64,000 nucleotides of DNA from Luteibacter aegosomatissinici (GCF_023078495.1 NZ_CP095742.1:1-64000), one strand, 5' to 3'. Positions 41,059 through 49,483 are shown, numbered from the stretch's first letter. Numbers and translations are program-made. Notes: generated by a model not told the origin, from the letters alone.

Positions 41059-41074
41059 TCGTCGAATGAGCTGA

Positions 41075-41105
41075 GCATTCTTGCGATCGCGAATTGCATT
41101 CTTGC
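41075..41105. promoter_or_regulatory. Direct repeat GCATTCTTGC, two copies 21 bp apart
   Basis: GCATTCTTGC occurs at 41075-41084 and 41096-41105, exactly two helical turns apart, between the SDR stop and the GTAACC-type operator of the next gene. It could be a second regulator site. Nothing else supports a function. Confidence 0.35.
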
Positions 41106-41137
41106 ACATTGAAGGAACGCCACATCGATCGTAAGGT

Positions 41138-41167
41138 GTAACCTCATTAAGTAGCTAAAGCGGTTAC
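41138..41167. promoter_or_regulatory. Operator GTAACC-N18-GGTTAC, third copy
   Basis: GTAACC (41138-41143) and GGTTAC (41162-41167) have the same 18 bp spacer as both copies at 33058-33128, 8 kb away. It ends 31 bp before the start of another alpha/beta hydrolase gene, so one regulator, plausibly the CGNR protein, may control both hydrolases. Confidence 0.65.
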
Positions 41168-41197
41168 TAAAGTAAGCCGCGAGATGAGGTAGCGATT

Positions 41198-42166
41198 ATG
41201 GCCGAGATCTACGATCACAACGGCGAGCCCGTTACGCACGGGCGTGCGTGGGTTAACGGTATCCGTATGCATTACGTCACTGCAGGTCATGGACCGGCAT
41301 TGCTGCTATTGCACGGGACGCCGAAGAATCACTATTACTGGTACAAGTTGATACCGTTGCTCACGCGTCATTTCACCGTGGTGGCGCCCGATATCCGGGG
41401 GTTCGGCCATTCCGACAAACCGCCGGCGGAGGAGGGTTACGACAGCCTCACGGTCATGGCGGACCTGACCGAGCTAATGGATTTGCTTGGCCATGCGACG
41501 TTCCATATTCACGGCGAAGACCGTGGTGCGGAGTATGGCTACGTCCTCGCTGCGATGCAGCCAGCGCGGGTGGAGACGCTGTCATTCGGTGAGATGCTTC
41601 TGCCGGGGCTGGGATTCGAGAAGTGGACACATTTCACCCCTGAACACCTGAGTGCACGGTCCCGTGGTGAGGGCATATGGCTTTGGCATCCGCCATTCTT
41701 TTGGCTCCCTCATATCCCCGAAATGCTTATCACGGGGCGGGAGCGCGAGTTTTGGGAGTACTGGATCAAGGCGGAGACGTACAACCCGTACGCCATCGCT
41801 GACGAGGCGATCGATGAGTGGATTGGTTGCCTGAAGGCGCCTGGTGGGCTGCGAGGATGTCTCGAGAGCTACCGCGCCGGTATGAAAAACGCGCGCATTG
41901 TCGACGTATTGAGGGAAACCAAACTCACGCTGCCAGTCATGGCGTTGAGCGCGACGGAGTTCTTCGGCCCGCTCATCGCAGAGCATCTATTGCAGGTTGT
42001 AGACCGCGTCGAACGAAGTGAAATGTTCGAGAAGTGCGGGCATAGCCTCGCGCTGGAAGCCGAAGAACGGCTTGCTGGGTTGCTCCGCCAGTTCATGCTG
42101 GAGACGCCTCGTGAGCATGTGCTGCGGGACGCCGACGTTGATGCATACGTTATCGGGGTGGAGTGA
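41198..42166 (+). CDS. Alpha/beta hydrolase, epoxide hydrolase/fluoroacetate dehalogenase type
   Basis: The 322-residue cytoplasmic protein has HGTPKNHYYW near the oxyanion hole, VVAPDIRGFGHSDKP, nucleophile Asp108 in HIHGEDRGAEYG and the late catalytic His in KCGHSLALEAEE. An Asp nucleophile places it with epoxide hydrolases and haloacid-type dehalogenases. There is no signal peptide, in contrast to the exported relative at 33174. The stop codon overlaps the start of the MFS gene (TGATG), so hydrolase and pump are translationally coupled. Confidence 0.87.
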   Translation: MAEIYDHNGEPVTHGRAWVNGIRMHYVTAGHGPALLLLHGTPKNHYYWYKLIPLLTRHFTVVAPDIRGFGHSDKPPAEEGYDSLTVMADLTELMDLLGHATFHIHGEDRGAEYGYVLAAMQPARVETLSFGEMLLPGLGFEKWTHFTPEHLSARSRGEGIWLWHPPFFWLPHIPEMLITGREREFWEYWIKAETYNPYAIADEAIDEWIGCLKAPGGLRGCLESYRAGMKNARIVDVLRETKLTLPVMALSATEFFGPLIAEHLLQVVDRVERSEMFEKCGHSLALEAEERLAGLLRQFMLETPREHVLRDADVDAYVIGVE

Positions 42167-43380
42167 TGGCCTCCCCGGCGAACTCAGTAGCGCGGGTGCA
42201 CACGGTGCCTAAGCGCTTATCGTTGGCCGCTGGGCTGGCAAGTGTGACACTGATTGGTCTGGTCTTCCGCCCGGCTATTGTCTCGATGGGGCCATTGCTG
42301 GGCGACATAAGCGAGCAATTCGGTCTTTCACATACCGGCGCGTCACTACTGACAGCCATCCCAGACGTTCTCATGGGTGTACTTGCGGTCCCGGCCCCAG
42401 CGCTGGCCCGCCGTTATGGCAGAGACCGAGTGATGCTCGTCGCCTTGTGTCTGGTTCTATTGGCTACGCTAGGGCGCGCATTCTCACCCTCATCCACGAT
42501 GCTTTTCCTTTCCACCACGCTGGTGGGTTGCGGCATTGCCGTGGCAGGTGCGCTCGTCGGTGGATTTATCAAGTCGACATTTCCCGGTCGGGCACCCCTG
42601 CTAATAGGCGTTTACTCGGCCGCGTTAGCCCTCGGCGCAACCCTCGCGGCGGGGCTGAGCGGTCCACTTGCCGCCTACGGTGGCTGGCGTCTTGGCGCTG
42701 GTGTTTGGGCCCTACCCGGGGTGTCGGCAATCATCGCGTGGCTCCTAATTGAACGGCACCAGCGACATCAGGCAACCAAGACGTCGCAGCGATATCGGCT
42801 GCCATTGCGCCAGAGAAAGGCGTGGCTTATCGGCCTCTTCTATGCCGCCGACAATTTTATCTATTACGCACTGGTCTCGTGGATTGCACCGCTCTATCGC
42901 GAGCACGGCCTGAGTGACAGCACCGCGGGTCTCATCCTCGCCAGCTTTACGGGGTGCTTTCTCGTTGCCAATCCGATAGCGGGTGCGCTGAGTCGTAGTA
43001 GCGACCGTCGGCAGCTGTTGGCTACATTCTCGGCGATTACCCTAATAGGTCTTGTGGTGCTAGCACTTGCGCCAGATGCAGCGCCCTTTGCGGTCCTACC
43101 CTTGATCTCGTTCGGCATTGGCGGCGGCTTTACGTTGGGAATGGTGTTGCCCTTGGACAACACGCACGACCAGGACGAAGCGAACATTTGGGGCGCGTTT
43201 ATGCTTTTGATCGCCTATATCTTCGCTTCGGCAGGTCCGCTGCTCGTCGGAGCCTTGAGAGACATAACCGGGAGCTTTGATATAGCCCTTTGGATCCTAG
43301 TCGCTGTGGGTGTTGCCATGCTTGTACTTACCCCGCTGCTCGGTCCTCAGAACGGCTACGAGGCGTCGACGCAGAGGTGA
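42166..43380 (+). CDS. CynX/NimT-type MFS transporter
   Basis: The 404-residue protein has about twelve membrane helices and resembles the cyanate/nitroimidazole transporter branch of the MFS (IGLVFRPAIVSMGPLLGDISEQFGLSHTGASLLTAIPDVLMG at the start). ATG 42166 shares its A with the hydrolase stop codon. Coupling to a hydrolase suggests uptake of its substrate or export of its product. It is the last gene of segment A before the radical SAM remnant; about 95 bp with no recognisable feature separate them. Confidence 0.82.
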   Translation: MASPANSVARVHTVPKRLSLAAGLASVTLIGLVFRPAIVSMGPLLGDISEQFGLSHTGASLLTAIPDVLMGVLAVPAPALARRYGRDRVMLVALCLVLLATLGRAFSPSSTMLFLSTTLVGCGIAVAGALVGGFIKSTFPGRAPLLIGVYSAALALGATLAAGLSGPLAAYGGWRLGAGVWALPGVSAIIAWLLIERHQRHQATKTSQRYRLPLRQRKAWLIGLFYAADNFIYYALVSWIAPLYREHGLSDSTAGLILASFTGCFLVANPIAGALSRSSDRRQLLATFSAITLIGLVVLALAPDAAPFAVLPLISFGIGGGFTLGMVLPLDNTHDQDEANIWGAFMLLIAYIFASAGPLLVGALRDITGSFDIALWILVAVGVAMLVLTPLLGPQNGYEASTQR

Positions 43381-43475
43381 GCGCCTTGGCAAGAGATGTG
43401 TTTGGCGCGTACCGGGATTAGCTGGTGACTATGGCTATATATAGGCATGGTCCACCATTCACACCTTCGTTGACG

Positions 43476-43578
43476 AGGTTCGCGGAAGGCGGGGCTGCAC
43501 CGGGCGTGGGATACGGTGTCCGATACGTCGCAGTTTGTGCCGCCGCGGGTGCATTCGCCACAGGGTGAGCTGTTTTAG
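43476..43578 (+). pseudogene. 3' remnant of the radical SAM gene
   Basis: From 43483 the sequence encodes RKAGLHRAWDTVSDTSQFVP and continues to HSPQGELF plus TAG (43576-43578), the last 32 residues of the PA0069-family protein. The DNA differs at many synonymous sites from both the intact gene end (28422-28517) and the truncated copy end (49388-49483), so it is a third allele. A few upstream bases (AGGT..TCG) may also be homologous. It marks the boundary between accessory segments A and B. Confidence 0.9.
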
Positions 43579-43751
43579 CGGCTCTTGGCACGCGTAATCA
43601 TCACAAAGCTGAGGATGCCACCCATTGCCAGGACAGGTAGCTCAAAAACGCTGATGCGCCTGGTCAGGGCATCAATGAAAGAAGCTGGATTACCCAGTTC
43701 AGCGGGCGTCGCGTTGACTCTCCCCCTCGTAGTGACCGAAGGTTTTCTCAT
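43575..43751 (-). CDS. Hypothetical small protein with C-terminal membrane helix
   Basis: A 58-residue frame (ATG at 43751, possible longer start at 43832) ends with SVFELPVLAMGGILSFVMI followed by TRAKSR, a plausible membrane helix with a positive tail. I do not recognise a family. Its stop overlaps the radical SAM remnant. A frame on the other strand (43585-43929) is about equally open, so coding status is doubtful. The rest of 43752-44066 shows no gene I can support. Confidence 0.3.
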   Translation of the reverse strand: MRKPSVTTRGRVNATPAELGNPASFIDALTRRISVFELPVLAMGGILSFVMITRAKSR

Positions 43752-44066
43752 GGGTGTGGACTTATGGAGAAACGGCAAAAAGCTGGCGCGCACCACGCAT
43801 CGTTCCGACTCGCTGTCAGATCGTGATTCCATAGGGGTATCGGCTGCGCCGCTTTCAACTTTAGGGCCAGTTGCGCTTGTGACCTCTTATTCGGAGAAGG
43901 GCATCGCCGCGGTCATGCTCGAGCGTTAAAAGCGCCCCGGCGCTGGGCTTGCGCTGGCGTGAGACCTTGGTAGATGATTGACGAGTTAAGACGGATCTAT
44001 CGCGCTAGATGTTCGTATTGCGCAACGCAGTGAACACGATGCTAGGCAGGCAGAGGAGATAAGGAA

Positions 44067-45272
44067 ATGACCTCAGGAGGCTCCACTGGTTCGCTCTTTG
44101 GCGCGGGCGACGCCGCCCTCGGGTACCTTTACCAAATTCGTCACGCGCTGCTCGAATCACTTCAACGGCTCGCTAAGGGACAGATATTTTCCATCTGTCT
44201 CGAAACGCTCGACGATGTGACGTTCGAGCCGTCAGGTAGTCCGGTCGAGCTATTCCAGCTCAAACACCACCTAAAATCCGCAGCGAACCTATCAGATAGC
44301 AGTTCTGACATCTGGAAGACACTGCGCGTGTGGATTACCGGCCTCTCCGACGGCAAAATCCCGCGCGACGCGCGTCTATGTTTGGTCACTACCAGTCCCA
44401 CGGCGGGAAACGCCGTAGCCGCCAAGCTTGGTGTGGACGGGCGAGACGAAGTAGGGGCAGTAGCTGCACTTTCTGATGTCGCCGCGACATCGATGAACGC
44501 CGATAATGCAAAAGCCTATAAGCTTTTTCTTTGTCTGAGTGAGAGAGAGAAGCTTGACTTGGTCGGCTCCATCACGATTGTTGCCAGATCGCCAAACATC
44601 GGCGACATCGAGACCGGTCTGATTGAGTATGCCCGCACCGCGGTAAGACGCGACGTGGCATGGTCATTCCTGGCCCGGCTCGAAGGCTGGTGGTTCGTGC
44701 AGTGCCAGAAACACCTGATTGAGCAATCAATGACGCCCATTGTCAGCGCGGCGTTGGAATCGGAGATTGACGAACTCAGGGATCAATTTCTTCTCGATTC
44801 GTTGCCAGTTGATGAAGACATCCTTCAGGCAGAGGTGACGCTAGCCGCCTTCGAAGATTCGATCTTTGTCCATCAGGCGAGGCTCGCCCAGGTTTCGCCG
44901 AAGCGCGTGGTCGCCGCAGTCAGAGATTACTATCGGGCGTTCGAGCAGAGATCGCGATGGATGCGTGAGAATCTTCTCCTCTTTGGTGAGCTCGACAAGT
45001 ACGAGCGAACACTAAGGGAGGAATGGGAAATCGTTTTTGAACGTGCCGTGGATGAGCTTGGTGACGACGCGGCGGAAGATGCGATGACCAAAACAGCACG
45101 CGATATCTATAAGTGGGCGGAAACGTCCTGCTTTCCGATCCGCGTCAGGGTCAGCAACGCCAGTATGTCGCGGGGTTCACTACACATGCTGGCAGACAAG
45201 CGTGCGGTAGGGTGGCACCCAAAGTTCTTGGAGCGGCTTGAGGCCATGCTTACATCGAGGCCAGCGGCATGA
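44067..45272 (+). CDS. ABC-3C system effector with nuclease-like N-terminal domain
   Basis: The 401-residue protein opens with GAGDAALGYLYQIRHALLESL, then E45, D49-D50 and Q64-L-K66 in ICLETLDD and ELFQLKHH, a spacing that fits a PD-(D/E)xK-type nuclease core as in DUF4297/Cap4-like proteins. KSAANLSDSSSDIWKTLRVW follows as in that family. The C-terminal part (about 230-400) is helical and would be the ABC-3C effector tail. AGGAGATAAGGAA precedes the ATG. It overlaps the next gene by ATGA, making a three-gene operon with a middle component and a DUF3732 ATPase. DNA degradation on activation is inference from the fold. Confidence 0.72.
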   Translation: MTSGGSTGSLFGAGDAALGYLYQIRHALLESLQRLAKGQIFSICLETLDDVTFEPSGSPVELFQLKHHLKSAANLSDSSSDIWKTLRVWITGLSDGKIPRDARLCLVTTSPTAGNAVAAKLGVDGRDEVGAVAALSDVAATSMNADNAKAYKLFLCLSEREKLDLVGSITIVARSPNIGDIETGLIEYARTAVRRDVAWSFLARLEGWWFVQCQKHLIEQSMTPIVSAALESEIDELRDQFLLDSLPVDEDILQAEVTLAAFEDSIFVHQARLAQVSPKRVVAAVRDYYRAFEQRSRWMRENLLLFGELDKYERTLREEWEIVFERAVDELGDDAAEDAMTKTARDIYKWAETSCFPIRVRVSNASMSRGSLHMLADKRAVGWHPKFLERLEAMLTSRPAA

Positions 45273-45781
45273 CTATGTCTCCATGGCGCGACCAACCAGT
45301 TGAGCAGGCGCGTCTGTTTAACCCGGCCTTTCTCGGTGCGCTCGTTTTCTGCGCCGTTCGCGGTTATGAACGAGAGTCGAAAGATGAGCGGCAGGGCCTC
45401 CCATACGCGTTAGCCTTTCTCGCAGTTCCCGTGGTTCTGCATAAGACGACTCGTGATGCGTTACCGAAGACGATCGCGACGTCGCTGGCTGCCTGGATTA
45501 GTGTCAACGCGTACGCCCAAGTAGGTTTTGCGGAGCGCGCTTCCGCGATGGTCCCCATGGTAAAGGACTCCGTAGCGACCGCCTGTCACGGAGGCCTGAT
45601 CGACATTCAGGGGCCACGTCTTCATGGAATGGCGAAGCTGAGGACTGTCGAACGATTTGTGACTTCGATCAAGTCACCTGAAGTCGTCGACTGTGTGAAG
45701 AAGGCAATTTTCGTTGGCAGGTGGTTCGCGGGTTCGGGCGACTATCGAACAGTCATGGCACTTTGGGGAGTGCGACCTTGA
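45269..45781 (+). CDS. ABC-3C system middle component
   Basis: The 170-residue protein matches the small middle component of ABC three-component systems: EQARLFNPAFLGALVFCAVRGYE at the start, LPYALAFLAVPVVLHKTTRDALPKT and a late helical region (KKAIFVGRWFAGSGDYRTVMALWGVRP). Middle components are thought to link the ATPase and effector. It overlaps the effector by four bases (ATGA, 45269-45272) and the ATPase by TTGA (45778-45781), so all three are made in fixed ratio. Confidence 0.75.
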   Translation: MTMSPWRDQPVEQARLFNPAFLGALVFCAVRGYERESKDERQGLPYALAFLAVPVVLHKTTRDALPKTIATSLAAWISVNAYAQVGFAERASAMVPMVKDSVATACHGGLIDIQGPRLHGMAKLRTVERFVTSIKSPEVVDCVKKAIFVGRWFAGSGDYRTVMALWGVRP

Positions 45782-47706
45782 GCATCCAGATTCTTGACAT
45801 CGTCCTATACGCCAACGGGCGTATGCCACGAGTGTTGTCACTTAAGCCTGGCAGGCTAAACATCATTACCGGTGATTCGAAAACGGGAAAATCAGCACTC
45901 GTCTCCATCGTCGATTACTGTCTTGGCAGCGGATCCTACGAGGTTCCGCATGGAGTTATCCGTGAGCACGTCGTTTGGTATGGCCTTCGCCTGACTGATG
46001 GCGAAGCGCAGCACTTCGTCGCTCGGCGCGCGCCTGCAAAGAATCGTCAAAGCACGACCGATGCCTTTTATTCATCCGGCGTCGAGCTACCGATCCCGCT
46101 CCTCGAAGAATTGGCCGTAACCACCAATATCGATTCCGTCGCAGAACGGTTGGGTATGGTGTCGGGCATCGCCCTGAACCGACACGACCCGCCGGCGGAC
46201 CGGACGCGGTTACCGCTGTCCGCAAACCTGCGGCACGCGCTAGCTTACGTATTCCAGCCTCAGACGGAGATCTCCCAGCCCGGGTTCCTATTTCACGGGC
46301 AGAACGACACGTGGTTTGCGCAGGCGATCAAGGACTCGTTTCCTTATTTCCTGGGCGCCGTCGAGGAGGACTACGTCGGCAAGTCCGCGATGCTAAAGGA
46401 ATTGCGCCGCGAGCTTCGGGTGAAGGAGCAAGCACTCACCCGCATTGGAACACTGACGAGTGACGGGAGCATTTCCGCATTGATCTCGGAGGCGAGGGAT
46501 GTCGGGCTTCTGCCAGAGGATTACGCCTCCGAATCGTCCGCAGGCGACATGGCCGCGCTATCGGGCGTCATGTCACGCCCCATAGCGGACCAGATCGCAG
46601 AGCAGTTAGATGGCCCGGATCAAGCGGAGCTTGCCCGTCTGAACGATCGACGGAGCGGACTCCGGCGTGAGCTGCATCGCTTAGACGATGAGATCAGGGC
46701 GATGGTCGAGCTCCGCAATGAAGAGAACGCCTACACCCATGAAGCCAGCGAACAGGTCTCGCGGTTAGAAAGCATCGGGCTGCTCGAGCCCTCTGTCGGG
46801 AGTCACTGTCCTCTCTGTAGCCAACCCAGCGACCGCGTTCCGCTCTATGCCGAACTCGAAGCCGAGCTTAGGGCGGCTTCCGCTCAGCTTGAGGCTGTAA
46901 GGCGTAGCACGCCGGGGCTTGAGGCGCTGATCGTCGAGAAGCGGCGCGAATTTGACCTAGTCCGCATTGATCTACAAGACAATTGGGCCTCCCTTGAGGC
47001 CGTCCGTCGGTCGGATCAGCGCCTGTCCTCCATGCGAGACACCGCGACGCGTCGCGCGTTGGTGCTGGGGCGCATAAGCGCTACCGTGGAGTCGTACCCA
47101 ACGCGAGGCGACTCTTCGTCTTTGCAGGGAAGCATCATGGATCTGGCGGAGAAGATCAGGCTGCTCGAGGCTGACCTCGGTGACGACGCTGTGCGGGAGC
47201 GTGCGGATTCCATCCTATCGCGGTTAAGTGAGCGTATGACGCGTTGGGCGGGCTTCTTGGAGCTCGAGCACAGTGGTGTTCCGTTCCGTTTGGATCGGAA
47301 GAAGCTTGAGGTAGTTGCGGACGGAGACGAAGGGCCGATCCCAATGAGCGTCATGGGCAGCGGCGCCAACTGGCTTGGCTGCCACCTTATCGCCCACCTG
47401 GCGCTTCACGAGTGGTTCGTCCGAAAAGATCGTCCTGTGCCACGCTTTCTCTTTCTTGACCAACCGTCTCAAGTCTACTTTCCCGCCGAGGTCGACGTGG
47501 GCTCGGATGGTGAGACCTTACTGGACGAGGACCGGATGGCCGTCGTCAGGATATTCGAGCTCATCAAGAACGTGGTCAGTGAGCTCGCACCTAACATGCA
47601 GGTGATCATCACGGAGCATGCCGATCTTCATGAAGAATGGTTCCAAGCCGCGATCATCGAGCGGTGGCGCCACGGCGAGGCGCTGATCCCCCTGGAATGG
47701 CGGTGA
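45778..47706 (+). CDS. DUF3732 ABC ATPase of an ABC-3C system (Rad50/SMC-like)
   Basis: The 642-residue ATPase has Walker A GDSKTGKS (32-39), coiled-coil arms broken by a Rad50-hook-like C344-PL-C347 (GSHCPLCSQPSD), an ABC signature region (MSVMGSGANWLGCHLIAHLAL) and Walker B (RFLFLDQPSQVYFP), then VIITEHADL. The opening SIQILDIVLYANG and YCLGSGSYEVPHGVI are hallmarks of DUF3732. I place the start at TTG 45778, overlapping the middle-component stop; a GTG at 45721 would add 19 unrelated residues. By analogy with known ABC-3C systems it senses foreign DNA or nucleoprotein states and releases the effector. Confidence 0.82.
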   Translation: MSIQILDIVLYANGRMPRVLSLKPGRLNIITGDSKTGKSALVSIVDYCLGSGSYEVPHGVIREHVVWYGLRLTDGEAQHFVARRAPAKNRQSTTDAFYSSGVELPIPLLEELAVTTNIDSVAERLGMVSGIALNRHDPPADRTRLPLSANLRHALAYVFQPQTEISQPGFLFHGQNDTWFAQAIKDSFPYFLGAVEEDYVGKSAMLKELRRELRVKEQALTRIGTLTSDGSISALISEARDVGLLPEDYASESSAGDMAALSGVMSRPIADQIAEQLDGPDQAELARLNDRRSGLRRELHRLDDEIRAMVELRNEENAYTHEASEQVSRLESIGLLEPSVGSHCPLCSQPSDRVPLYAELEAELRAASAQLEAVRRSTPGLEALIVEKRREFDLVRIDLQDNWASLEAVRRSDQRLSSMRDTATRRALVLGRISATVESYPTRGDSSSLQGSIMDLAEKIRLLEADLGDDAVRERADSILSRLSERMTRWAGFLELEHSGVPFRLDRKKLEVVADGDEGPIPMSVMGSGANWLGCHLIAHLALHEWFVRKDRPVPRFLFLDQPSQVYFPAEVDVGSDGETLLDEDRMAVVRIFELIKNVVSELAPNMQVIITEHADLHEEWFQAAIIERWRHGEALIPLEWR

Positions 47707-47921
47707 TCGATTGCTCAAGAATACCAACGTGAGCACTGGACGAGTAAGGTCAGCGGTTCACTCTGTGGATGCGAACGAACACGATGCCGGGGCCACATCC
47801 AAGTTAGAGGGTCTGTGTAGTGGACGAAGCGCGAGACAGCTCAGACCCAGCTAGTAAGCGCGAACTGTCGTCATATGCCATTCAACGATAGAAGCCTAGA
47901 AATCAATAAGGAAATTGGGAC
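47707..47921. other. Spacer with no recognised feature
   Basis: These 215 bp between the ABC-3C ATPase and the DUF2971 gene are less GC-rich than the core chromosome. I see no gene, hairpin terminator or repeat here. It presumably holds the DUF2971 promoter. Confidence 0.5.
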
Positions 47922-48566
47922 ATGGCTAACGACCAGTATCTCTACCGCATCCTTAGCTTTGAGCACATAGTTGACATCTTTGAATCCGAGTCGCTCTATT
48001 TCGCGTCTCCAAGATCATGGGATGACCCGTACGAGAGCTACTTAAGCGCGGACGAGACTGGCGCCGTGTTCGCACAGTGCTGGTCAAAGAGGGCTGTTTC
48101 GGATGCGATGTGGCGCATATATTCGAACGACAGGCGGGGTCTGCGGATAAGAACATCGCGCTCGAAGCTAAAATTGAGCCTAAAGACGGCTAGAGAGGAA
48201 ACCGGCATAAGTTGGCTTGTCCAGGACGTGACGTACGAAAAGTCCTATCTTGTCAGGAAACGCTTGGCGGAAATCAGAGAAGAGATACGACTAGAACCTT
48301 CTGCGCGTCGTGCGGCAGATTCGCTACTCACAAAACGAGATGCATTCGATCACGAATACGAGGTCCGAGCTATCGTGCGAGATAAGGCGAATCATGAGGA
48401 AAAAGGATTCCTACGGGTGGCAGTTCGGCCGCATGAGCTGATTGAGAATATCTATTTCGATCCGCGAGTAGATCGATTCTACGAGCGAGTATGCACGCAC
48501 TATCTGAGATCAAAGCTAAAATACAAGGGTGCGATCAGCCGATCTTCGCTCTACAAAGAGATCTGA
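47922..48566 (+). CDS. DUF2971-family protein
   Basis: The 214-residue protein resembles DUF2971: YRILSFEHIVDIFESESLYFASPRSWDDPYES, then FAQCWSKRAVSDAMWRIYSNDRRGLRIRTSRSKL, and near the end NIYFDPRVDRFYERVCTHY. The family's function is unknown; members are scattered and often lie in mobile or defence-rich regions. The gene is clearly more AT-rich than core genes, in line with recent transfer. It is separate from the ABC-3C operon by 215 bp and ends 77 bp before the truncated radical SAM copy. Confidence 0.78.
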   Translation: MANDQYLYRILSFEHIVDIFESESLYFASPRSWDDPYESYLSADETGAVFAQCWSKRAVSDAMWRIYSNDRRGLRIRTSRSKLKLSLKTAREETGISWLVQDVTYEKSYLVRKRLAEIREEIRLEPSARRAADSLLTKRDAFDHEYEVRAIVRDKANHEEKGFLRVAVRPHELIENIYFDPRVDRFYERVCTHYLRSKLKYKGAISRSSLYKEI

Positions 48567-48643
48567 TTGCGTCCGGTTCAAAACGAAGAGACACCCGCCG
48601 GCAAAAAAAACTGGGCACCTTGCATTACGTTATAAATTGTTGA

Positions 48644-49483
48644 TGCATCTACTGCTACGCCCGCCCCTCCCACGGCTACCTCAACCTCTCGGCTGGCCTG
48701 GACTTCGAGACGAAGCTGTTCGCCAAGACCAACCTGGCGGAGATCCTCCGCGACGAGCTGGCCAAGAAGAACTACACCTGCAAGCCGATCAATATCGGCA
48801 GTAACACGGATCCCTACCAGCCGATCGAGAAAAGCTGGCGCCTCACCCGTGCCGCGCTGGCGCTGCTGAATGAGTGCAACCACCCGTGCACCATCGTCAC
48901 CAAGAACGCGCTGATCGAACGCGATATCGACATCCTCGCGCCCATGGCCGAGCGCAACCTGGTTCAGGTCTTCATCTCGATCAACTCGCTGGATAACAAG
49001 CTGGCGTCGAAACTCGAGCCACGCGCGTCGGCACCGCACCGGCGATTGCAGGCGGTGAAGGCACTGCACGATGCGGGGGTGCCGGTCGGTGTGCTGGTTG
49101 CGCCGATCATTCCGGCGCTGAATGAGAAGGATGTGGAAGGCATCATCGAGCGGGCTGCGTCGAATGGTGCGAACTCGATTGGCTATACGTGCATTCGGCT
49201 ACCGCATGAGCTGAAGCAGCTGTTCCGCGAGTGGCTGGATGTGCATTACCCGGAGAAAGCTGCGCACATCATCAGCCTCATCCAGCAGATGAATGGCGGG
49301 AAGGATTACGACAGCAACTTCGCCACGCGGATGCGGGGGTAGGGGGTGTTTGCGGACATCATCAGGAAGAGGGTGCAGGTGGCTTCGAGGAAGGCGGGGC
49401 TGCATCGGGCCTGGGATACGGTGTTGGATACGTCGCAGTTCATCGCGCCACGGATTCACTCGCCACAAGGCGAGCTGTTCTAA
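48644..49483 (+). pseudogene. 5'-truncated, nonsense-mutated radical SAM gene copy
   Basis: These 840 bp align without gaps to 27678-28517 of the intact gene. The copy starts inside the cluster motif (only CIYC remains) and lacks the first 81 codons. An in-frame TAG at 49340-49342 replaces the CAG of the intact gene, and the original end TAA is at 49481-49483. From 48644 to 48961 only two bases differ; from 48962 onward differences are frequent (about one in seven by eye). That mosaic suggests recent gene conversion of the left part. It bounds the accessory region on the right. Confidence 0.92.

Noticed and set aside
43585-43929. A 114-codon plus-strand frame in the segment B border
   Set aside because: No family resemblance or good ribosome-binding site; the opposite-strand small frame with a membrane helix is slightly more plausible, and neither is strong.
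28518-48643. An integrase, transposase or insertion sequence responsible for the accessory segments
   Set aside because: I looked for tyrosine or serine recombinases and IS ends in all frames and found none, so I do not call an integrative element.
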